Shown: positions 47,429-64,000 of the stretch, one piece after another
How the letters are laid out: each line of letters starts with the position of its first letter
Numbering within the stretch: the first letter of the stretch is position 1
Origin: Thunnus maccoyii
Taxonomy: Eukaryota; Chordata; Actinopteri; Scombriformes; Scombridae
NCBI RefSeq assembly: GCF_910596095.1
Contig: NC_056539.1
Span: 6,398,501-6,462,500, forward strand
Length of the DNA stretch: 64,000 nt
Direction: 5' to 3'
Notes under the pieces: generated by a model
The model's database searches: none
Seen by the model: only the letters and a program-made list of their open reading frames with translations
Told to the model about the DNA's origin: nothing
Translations under genes and position numbers: made by a program

Positions 47429-48013
47429 GTTGTTGTTGTTATTATTATTTCACAATCTATTTACCCTCTGACCTTTACCTTCCACCAGTGACCTTATGTG
47501 GTCAGACAGTGGGCACTGATTGGGGGCGTCTCCAACTTACAGCGGCATGTCCACAATCGTTGTCACTCCTCCAGCTGCAGCAGCTCTGGTGGCGGTCCAG
47601 AAACCCTCCCAGGAGGTGCGGCCTGGTTCATTCACATGAACATGGCAATCTACAATGCCTGGCATCACCACTCTGTCACCCACATCCAACACCTGCCATC
47701 ACAGGTGGGTTACATCACCCAGGACAATCAAACATGAGAGTGAAAATATTAGGGGTGTTAAATCAACAACCTAACAGACAGATACCTTTCATTGTGTCTC
47801 TATATATTCATCTTCATTCCACCAGGAGGAGTATGCTAAAAGTGAGACCAGTGTGAGACAGCTTACCTCACAGGCAACATCCCCAGAAAACTCCCTGTCT
47901 GAGAGTATTTGATGGATTTTCCCATTCTTTAGTACAACGACTGCAGGACGGACCTCGTTGCCAACCAGCACCCTCGTACTCTTCACAGCACCAACTGTTG
48001 ATCCGAGCTCCAT
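42423..48013 (-). CDS. aln: Allantoinase (dihydroorotase-like amidohydrolase)
   Basis: Hydrolyses allantoin to allantoate, a step of urate breakdown retained in fish and amphibians and lost in mammals. Eleven exons in transcript order: 47867-48013, 47541-47692, 46493-46607, 46258-46404, 46114-46159, 45295-45388, 44995-45181, 44772-44910, 42876-43048, 42666-42698, 42423-42572, totalling 460 residues. The protein follows frog allantoinase as I remember it. Metal-site residues of the amidohydrolase fold are present: [11 protein letters not shown] (His66, His68), the carboxylated lysine in GVAGFKCF (Lys153), His in FHAE (189), CHIVHLSS (238/241) and the Asp in VVSDHSPC (314). Exon 42666-42698 is a 33-nt micro-exon (HHKNK). 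The donor at 46113 could instead lie three bases earlier in the transcript. The gene is in tandem with agxt. Confidence 0.93.
44030..44530 (-). mobile_element. Dispersed fish repeat, copy C (allantoinase intron)
   Basis: Reverse orientation copy of the family at 17658 and 54401. The plus strand reads GGCTGTAAAACCAAAACAAT and CTAACTTTGTCTGTCTG, the complements of blocks in copies A and B. The 3' block (CCCAAGTGGCC) is deleted to GGCAGTGGACC. Confidence 0.65.
47393..47450. repeat. (ATT)n/(GTT)n microsatellite, allantoinase intron
   Basis: TTA/ATT trinucleotides with a short GTT interruption. Confidence 0.9.
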
Positions 48014-48049
48014 GCCTGACTTTATTGAGAGTTAATCAGTACAACAGAC

Positions 48050-49699
48050 TCTCCTGACTCTGCTTCTACACTTCAGATAGGATCAGGTCTTGGCAGTTCA
48101 GTGCCCTGGGCAGAGGCACCACCCCCTTACTGCATAGTTCAAAGGATAAAGATTTGTTGACTTTTCTTTTCTGTGTGACGCTTCGTGCATTTCAGATTCA
48201 ACAGTGCACAGAGGTTTAGGTGAATTTCACAAATAAGAACCACAACATTCATTAGATATAAATGAGATATGATCAATTATGGAGAAGATAATGTGTTAGA
48301 TTAGCGGTTAAGATGAAATGGCTGCAGTGTGGGGAAAGGTTTTAGAAACTGTCAGCAAAAGAAGTGGTAACATTTTTGCAGTGGTAGAACTAGGGTGGGC
48401 TCAAATGCAGAAATAATAACACGCTACATAGGTAGGTAGAGTAAAAAGGTAGCTAGATAGTTTTAATTTTTCAGGCTGTTAGAAGCTCCTTCCTTCCAGT
48501 GTGTATTGCATTGTGGATCAACAGCACAGTCAAAAAACAAATTAGTGTGCACGCTGGCATCTGTGAGATCTGTTTTTCTAGTATTTTACAGTGTGAATCT
48601 ACTACACACTCAAAACTTTGTTAGAACCAGTATGTAGTCTGGTACTGGGACACAGTGTGAGTCTAAAAAACAACCTATGCTGCATCCCAGTTGCACAGGA
48701 TGTCTGCATTTCACAAGATTTTTATTCATGCTTTACTACATGCTGGTGTGTTGTGGAGGCAAAACCCTACATACACTATCTGTATATATACAGTACCAGT
48801 CAAAAGCTTGGACACACCCTCCCATTCACTTGAATGAGAAAGTGACTGACCATGGGCTCATACATTACTAGTGCAGTGACATTCAAAAATGATCTCTAAT
48901 ACTAGCAGTAGCAAGATATTCTCAAAGTTTGCATAGAAAAGGAGAGTTGATGAAGACATTAGAATTCATAGAGAAATGGAGCGAGAGATAATATGCTTTC
49001 ATTCTCCCACAGGGTGGCACAAAAGCTGTGTGCTCACACAGCACTGCAGCTGCATGACACACTAACTCCTCTTTTCTTCAAGTAGGACTAAATGAGACAG
49101 ACCACTCTTCAACAAACTGAATATGGGATATTTGAATGATGAGGGCAAAAAACAAATTTTAGTACCAACACCTCTTTGTGTGTGTGTGTTCTCTTTATGG
49201 GTTGTGTTGTTTCTACTATCTCGAATATTTCTGATAAAATGTATGATGTTAATTCTTTCAGGTTAACTCACCTCCTACTAACTGGTTCCTTTTCTGACCA
49301 TGTAGTATTGTGTGTTAATGTCCTATAACAACACACACACACGTCAGCTTATTGTCATCATTTTTACATTTTTCTGTCAAATCTCAAAACGTTGTGAAGC
49401 AGAACACCGAAAACCTGAAAAGGCAGATTTAAACTGAGGATAGACAAACTGCAGAAATTAGGATATTTTTTGGATATAATTTGCGTTGTCTCTTCTGCAC
49501 AATGATACAGATTGTGGGAGCATAAAATATTTTTGTAAATTAGGGATAAAAACACAACTGTCAAATGTGAACATACTGGTCAGAATCCCTTGCAGTCATG
49601 CCATAGCATTACATGTAAGTCTGCAGGCAGATGAGCAATGATAACTTAGTTAAACATAATAAGATCAAGGCATGGCCAGCTCCTCTCATTGCTGTCTGT

Positions 49700-49700
<1 letters not shown>
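48050..49700. other. Allantoinase-ttc39c divergent intergenic stretch
   Basis: No gene. Both flanking genes are transcribed away from here. It holds a Tc1-type terminus (48787-48845) and otherwise AT-rich sequence. Promoters for both genes should lie at its ends but show no clear TATA box. Confidence 0.55.
48787..48845 (+). mobile_element. Solo Tc1/mariner-type terminus
   Basis: CAGTACCAGTCAAAAGCTTG then GACACACC and CATTCACTTGAATGAG matches the terminus of the mini fold-back at 30806-30884. The opposite end is missing. Confidence 0.6.
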
Positions 49701-57783
<8,083 letters not shown>

Positions 57784-60110
57784 CTCCAGGAAGGAAAGCT
57801 GCGATGGCTCATGGCTTTTTACACCCAGTTGTAAGCCATTCTAAATAACTGTATGAAATACTAGTCGACAGGCTCCTGTGTTTGTCATTCTTAAAGTATT
57901 TGGGGAATCTTACCTACAGTTAGACTGATATGAGGCCTCATTTCTGTGCATTCAGTACAGAAATAGATATAGTATGTGTATGTTCATACTAGCTTAGTGC
58001 AAAGTGTGGAAGCAGATGGAGATGACTAGCCGAGCTATGGCTAGCAAGCTAAAAACTATGTCCAATATTACCAGTACTGGTACAGCTTGTCGTGTTAGCC
58101 AGCAAGTTAGTCACCTGATACATCCATAATTGGGATTAGTTACCATAAAGTGAAAACCGTGCGACCTTGGTATAGGGGCAGGACTGTTGAGAGTAAGCAA
58201 ACCATGGCATTGTTGGCCAAGAAATAGCTCCAACTTCATGTTCAGTCTCATTTTGCATTTCTATTTTATGGTGTGTTTCTACAGTACTGTAGAAATAAGA
58301 TCTTTATAATTGTTGGAAGGTGCATTTTTCAGCTTGAAGCAACAAAGCTAGCTGTTTCCCATTTGCTTCTTGTCTTTGTGCAAAGCTAAACACAACCCTG
58401 ATGTATTTTTGAACTGAATGCACAGAGATGAAATTTATATCAATCCTTAACCCTGGGCAAAACAACAAACACACATATTTCCCCAAATTTCTAACTGTTC
58501 CTTTAAGTGTTTTCCACCCAAACGTATTAGCTAGCTAGTAACAGTTTTCTTCATCAACTTGTGTATTTGGAGGATTTCAGTTATGCCTCCCCGTCTCTTC
58601 TGTGAGCAATTCAGCACATAAAAGTAACCTTTTAATGAGATTATATTTCCCTTTATAGCAACTGAATAAGATACAGGTAGGCTAATAGCGGTTTTCGCAT
58701 ATTTCAAAACATGCAGACAACATTTGAGCATCTTACTCCAATAATGAAATAGAATTAATAATGCCAGTTATCACAAATCATGAAAAAGATGCGGGAAAGA
58801 TTAGTCAAATTTAATATTAGATTTTTCTAGAAACATATTCTTATAAAGGACGCCATGGTTTGATACATTTTCAGCCAGATGTTTCTCATAAGTAATGCTA
58901 ATTAAAATTTCAAATTCTGCTTGTCAAATTGTTAACAGACATTGAGTCATATCACACGGGGGCCACATACTTTTTTCTTTACAATTTAAATAACTTGTAA
59001 TCCAATTATTTACCACTGGAATAGTTAAATAGCAAATTCATTCTCACTGGTCACCTAAAGTTGCACATACTAGGCTGCTGTGAATTAGTCACATTCAAGT
59101 AGTAGGACATCATATATTTATAGTAATTGAGCTCACCACACTTTACAATGCCCTAATCACACGTTTTTATGTGACATTGGGCATTGATCCTGTGCACTAT
59201 ACATGGTACGTCAGGGTAACAGTGACTTTAATACTGCATTAAAGTCAAATGTACCTGTATGTCCATCCCTGCAAATACATGAAGGTATTATAACACAGTA
59301 CCTTCAGTACTGTAATGTTACCACTGAAAGGTGCTGTTAAATGTCAGCCTAATAAACATAAATTACTTGTGACTTATTTTAGTGTTTTAGTGATAAAAGC
59401 TTTTGATTTAGGTCTTAATAGTGACAAGTTTATTTATTACATAACAGAAGTTGTACTTTTACATGCGTCATTTACAGTATCCTGTTAGAGTATTGAACCT
59501 TCGAGTCCTGTGATGGACAGCAAGATAGATTGCAACATTAATGATCAAGCTGTTGCAAAAGTGGGATCTTGAATTGGACAAAGAATAATATTTCTGTGAT
59601 AAAAGTGAATTTAACAAACTTTCTCAAGTTCTACTTTCTCACAGTTTCACACTGTACATATGAAATATTCCACGCAGGGTACTGCTTTTTGTTAATGAGT
59701 AATCTGAGTTATGATCATCCGAGCAATATAAGCAAGAGGAGGAAATCTTAATTTGCAGAGGCTTTCAACAATGACTATCTGTGTTTTTCATCCCATGTTC
59801 AGGATTGTGGACATATAGATTTGTTTTGCTCACACAAAGCTGGTTAGACAAAGCCGGTCACCCCCCTGTTGCTGTGATGGATGTAAACTGTGGTAAATGT
59901 TGAGGTGACCGCTGTGCAAGTGGTCGGTGCGGTGCAAGTAACGTGATGGTGAAATGTCAGTAAGATGTCACCTGCCCGCTGTCCCAAATACTTCTGTTAC
60001 TGAAAGAATGTTTCCGTTTGTCATGAGGATTTAAACCTAGTTGAAATTGAGGTTACATGTCAGAATGATGGTGTTGCAATGTGTCACTGAACTCTACAAT
60101 AAACTGTTCT
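57784..60110 (+). other. ttc39c: Presumed ttc39c 3' untranslated region and flank
   Basis: Non-coding, AT-rich. Candidate AATAAA signals occur at 59351-59356 and 60098-60103; which is used cannot be decided. No other gene seen. Confidence 0.4.
60098..60103 (+). terminator. ttc39c: Candidate polyadenylation signal for ttc39c
   Basis: AATAAA in ACTCTACAATAAACTG, 2.3 kb after the stop; the alternative at 59351-59356 is equally canonical. Confidence 0.3.
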
Positions 60111-63100
60111 CCATTAATCTAGACTAATATGTGGTATTTTTTCTACTGATGTTTTATTGTCATGTCTGGTTGTTATATGTTTTTTTTTTTTATCTATCTA
60201 CAGTATAAATGTATGTATAATCCACCAGGGGGAGTGTGTTGAACATGATTCATTAGCCAACTTCATAACAGGCAGCATCCTCTGGAAAGTTGCTATCAGA
60301 GAGGATGTGGGTTGGGATGTGATAGATTTTGCCACACCTTGATAACATTGACAACAGAACATAGACAAAAAATATTTAAAGCTAGATAATAATACTTTTT
60401 ACTTGAATATGCACTTGTGGAAAGGATTCACAATACAGAGATGAACAGGTGACATTTAGAAGGAACTGAAAAAATACAAGCAAAGGGAGTGTCCTTTAGA
60501 AACTGAATACTACTGCATATTATCAAGAGAAATGAAAGCTAGATGAAACATGATTAGATTTATTATTATGACTGCCTCAGTGGTTCATTTGCTGTCAGCA
60601 TGCACTCATTGTACTTTTAGATTCATTATTTATAAGCCTGTAATGGGAGGTGTAATTATTGATTTAATTTTTGATTTCATGGAAGCAGAAATCAGTCATA
60701 AAACAGACTTATGATCTTTTGCATGAAAAATAAGGAGCTTCTCTTGTTGACCACAAGATGGAGAATGATCTCCCAGTTAATGGATTACTTGGGTTTATTA
60801 TATTAATATCATTGATGTTTCAGTGCTAAATGTGATTATGGGGAGGGAGTTTTGAGTGACATGCTCTGAGAGATACACTCCAAGAGCATCTCTTTAAGAA
60901 AACATGTCTGTCACACTAGGCTCAAGGCAATAGCTCACTCAACCAATAAATTATTCAGACTCCTGTGCCACCGAATTTAGACATGGCAGAAAAGAGCTGG
61001 AAGGTTGGGCAGAACAATACATTGGCTCCTGCTCACATCTCCCTGTAGTGGACACTCTTAAATAATCAAAATTTCCTTTCACGCTCACTTATAAAACTGG
61101 GCCTTCAGCTTGGCCTAATTCACATTAAAACATGGAAGACAGGGCAGAGTATGTCATCTTGTATGTGGTGAGTCATGGGAGTGACATCATCCTTTTTTCA
61201 TCTGTTGTGATTCACACTCACCTCTTATATTTGATGGTGGACCATTGCTACACTTCAAGCAGCATATTCTCCTTGTGCATGGATTAGACCTTGAAGTCTT
61301 AATGCCGATGATTAAATAAAGGAATTGCATCAGATAGAAGTGGAGGAGATGTAAAGAGCCCTCGAGAGATGTTACACATCAAGAAAATGTGTCTGAGAGA
61401 GAGAGAGAGAGAGAGAGAGAGCAGTAAGAATGGTAGGACTGAGCAAAGAGCAAGGTCACAAAACACAATTGCATTGTGTTTCACTCAGGCTGAAACCTGA
61501 GCGGCCAGAGTATCCTACCATCAGATAGAGAGTTCCTGTTCACTACCCTTTACCACTGCTAAGCCTGATGTGCAACACACTCTGCATTTTATCTCATAAT
61601 TTAATTCAATCAAGAGGCATAGATTGGAAGAAATTTTGCAATTAAGTATATTTCAACATCTATGCAAAAAAAAAAGCAAAAAGCAGGGTGAAATGTTTTA
61701 CTGTGCAGACCTGTTTGTCTAAAGATGGATGACAGTGACAAGAAAATGTATTGATCTCGTAGCGACAACCTCCAGCCGCTGACCCGTTACTGTGCTGTAG
61801 ACCTGTAATGTGTGTGGGTCACTTGCACAAGGACACATTGTCATTATTAAGCCCGGTCCTCTCATCTCTGCAATCAGCTCAATGACTGTCTGAGAGCCTC
61901 TCTATGAGAACATTGCTCCAGGCATCGCTCTTCATCTTGTCATCTGTTCACACAGGTTGAACTACAAAGCATCACTTACATACTGTATCTTCTTTTTCTA
62001 CCCAATACTAAAAAATATTAGGATTAAACAGGTGTTTGAACCCAATTGTATTTTTTCAGGTATATCACCATCTGAGCTTACGCTAGCAATAGACAGATAC
62101 CTATAGAGGATACTGAGAATTACAGCTGTGAAACAGATAACAAGGTTAACTGACTAAAACCTACTTAACCTTCATTTAACGACTGGAAGTCAAAAGTAAA
62201 TGAAATATTGGAAATGGTAAGAATAGCCTACATAAGCAGAAATCAAGAATAGAAATATATCAGAAAGTGGAGTAAATTGATTAAATGGATTAACTAAATA
62301 ACATAAAGGAACTATCATTAGAGGAGCTACATGTAGTGTGATAGACTATAGATCCAGCCTATTTTCTTGTTTGTATTTTTCCAACTTTATATATTATTAT
62401 CTTTCACTATCCTACTATCTATCCTATTATTAATTGTCTTTCCTTGTTTTCTCCTTCACTGTAAAATATATAATATTGTAAGAATGCTAGAAGTAAGGAT
62501 GCTGTCATAAGCAAATGTAAATCAACATTTACTAAAAAAAAAAAGTAAGTTCAGGTGATGTATTTTTAATTTTTTTTTTTTCTTGCTATTGCCGGGAGTT
62601 CAGGAGTCTTTTTCACAGCAAACATTTTGACCTGTCATAGCAGTAGAAGTACAGGTGTTACTAATAACATTAATGATGTTCTATTCATGTGTCCCAGTAA
62701 ACCATGACAGCGTGACAGTGAGCCAGCATGAACAATACCAGCAGCTAAATGAAACTCAGCCATCATTCATTTTATTATTTACACCTGTGCTTTTCCTGCT
62801 GTGACATGTCAAAATGTCTTCATTCTGTTCCACATAATTTATGTCATCTGACAGTGCTGTTTTCATTTTTATGAACTCCATTAAAGGCCATTGTTATCTA
62901 ATGTGATTAAGTCGCAGCTGACTCAATACAACGGTGCAGCCTACATATCTTTTCTCAGTGATGACATTTTGATGATGTCGAAAAAAAAAAAGAATAAATA
63001 AATAATAATAATAAAATGATTTATGGCTGATACCATTTAGGTTTTCCAAATGCATGACTCTGGTGTTGTGCACCAGTACAGCTTCCTTGGACACTTGAAT

Positions 63101-64000
63101 GGAACTGAGCCATCATTAATGTTATCAGTTACACCTGTTATTTTCCTGCTATGATAAGTGAAAATTAATGTTGTGGAAAAGGGTTTTGTCTACTGAATGT
63201 TTACTATTTAACTATTAGTATTTGCTGTGCAGGAAGACAACTAACTATAACGTCTTCCAACATCAGTGCAGATAAGCCACATCACTTGTGAAGTGAAACT
63301 ATTTTCTGACCTTTATGACCACATGATCATTTTTTTGCTCCAGTGTTTGGGACTAGACTTGCTGCAAGATGCTGGCTATATTGTGTGCCTCAGTGAGCAG
63401 GCAGTTTCCATGGTGCAGAGACCTGCTTTGTGCCAGTTTGTCTCTTCTCAGCTTGATGTCCCTGGTTTGACCTACTAAACATTATTCATAACAAATGCAT
63501 TTTCATGCTTCTATTGTCCACTGAGTGCAGTCAAAACAATCCTGCATGTAAACGAAGCTGTTTTACCCGCATTTGGGGGAATTTTTTTTTCCACCCATGC
63601 TATTTGCTATTTTTTTGGTAGCTTTAAATAAAAAGTATTACACAACAGCAGCTTTTTACATGAGGTGTTTCATGGGGGATACTAATCTTGTTCCCTCCCC
63701 ACTTACTGCACTGCACTGGAAATGTGCAGATTTAATGGACAGTGATCAGTGTTTGAGGTCTTTTTTGACATGTTGGTAATGGGGAAGGCCGTCACCAACA
63801 TGTTGAGCTAGACAATGAGGAACTTGAGTGGTCCAAGGTGGTTGAACAGATCAAGGAAATTCCACTCTTTCCTAGATTGGACCCCCAATCAACTGTGACT
63901 TGACTTGTCTTAACATGTGACTTTGTTACCCTGCAGCTCACCTGTGTAACAACTCTGTTGTATTTGTAATTGCTTTCCTATTTTCTAGTATGCTATTATT
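60111..64000. other. Right-hand intergenic stretch
   Basis: AT-rich, with (GA)n at 61394-61421, an AATA-rich run at 62990-63015 and scattered A and T runs. Short frames near 63266-63900 show no recognisable family or splice structure. No gene can be supported. Confidence 0.6.
61394..61421. repeat. (GA)14 microsatellite
   Basis: Uninterrupted GA dinucleotides in intergenic DNA. Confidence 0.9.

Noticed and set aside
63266-63896. Short frames at the right edge (e.g. ELDNEELEWSKVVEQIKEIP near 63810-63870) that look mildly protein-like
   Set aside because: Too short, no splice structure, no recognised family; could be repeat remnant or the start of something outside the window.

Overview
This is teleost fish nuclear DNA, most likely from a spiny-rayed (perciform-like) species. 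Seven multi-exon protein genes with GT-AG introns can be read through. Their products align, from memory, with vertebrate orthologues, and the introns are filled with decayed fish-type transposons, (CA)n/(TG)n/(ATT)n microsatellites and LINE relics. All exon borders below were set by eye from splice dinucleotides, reading phase and protein family knowledge. No search was run.

Layout, left to right. 743-9361 (+) is the 3' half of farp2 (DH-PH-PH RhoGEF); the gene enters from the left edge. 14232-21773 (+) is bok, a BCL2-family effector. 25340-32850 (+) is atg4b, the autophagy cysteine protease. 33712-35119 (-) is dtymk, thymidylate kinase, convergent with atg4b. 36974-40789 (-) is agxt, alanine-glyoxylate aminotransferase. 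42423-48013 (-) is allantoinase, an enzyme of urate breakdown that mammals lack. 50339-57783 (+) is ttc39c, a TPR protein. From about 60.1 kb to the right edge there is no recognisable gene.

The block farp2-bok-atg4b-dtymk plus agxt corresponds to genes clustered on human chromosome 2q37.3. Here STK25 and THAP4 are absent between farp2/bok and bok/atg4b, while allantoinase and ttc39c adjoin on the right. agxt and allantoinase lie in tandem on the same strand and belong to connected metabolism: uricolysis runs through allantoinase towards glyoxylate, and AGXT removes glyoxylate.

I found no undescribed multi-gene system; the window is ordinary vertebrate chromosome. The best leads are: a duplicated, phase-locked pair of alternative exons between the two PH domains of farp2; a near-perfect inverted duplication carrying CCAAT and GC-box sequence upstream of dtymk; a (TG)n tract acting as the polypyrimidine region of a ttc39c acceptor; an in-frame targeting-peptide-like stretch upstream of the agxt ATG combined with a non-canonical peroxisomal tail; polyadenylation signals almost touching the allantoinase stop codon; and a frameshifted coding-like tract antisense inside a bok intron.
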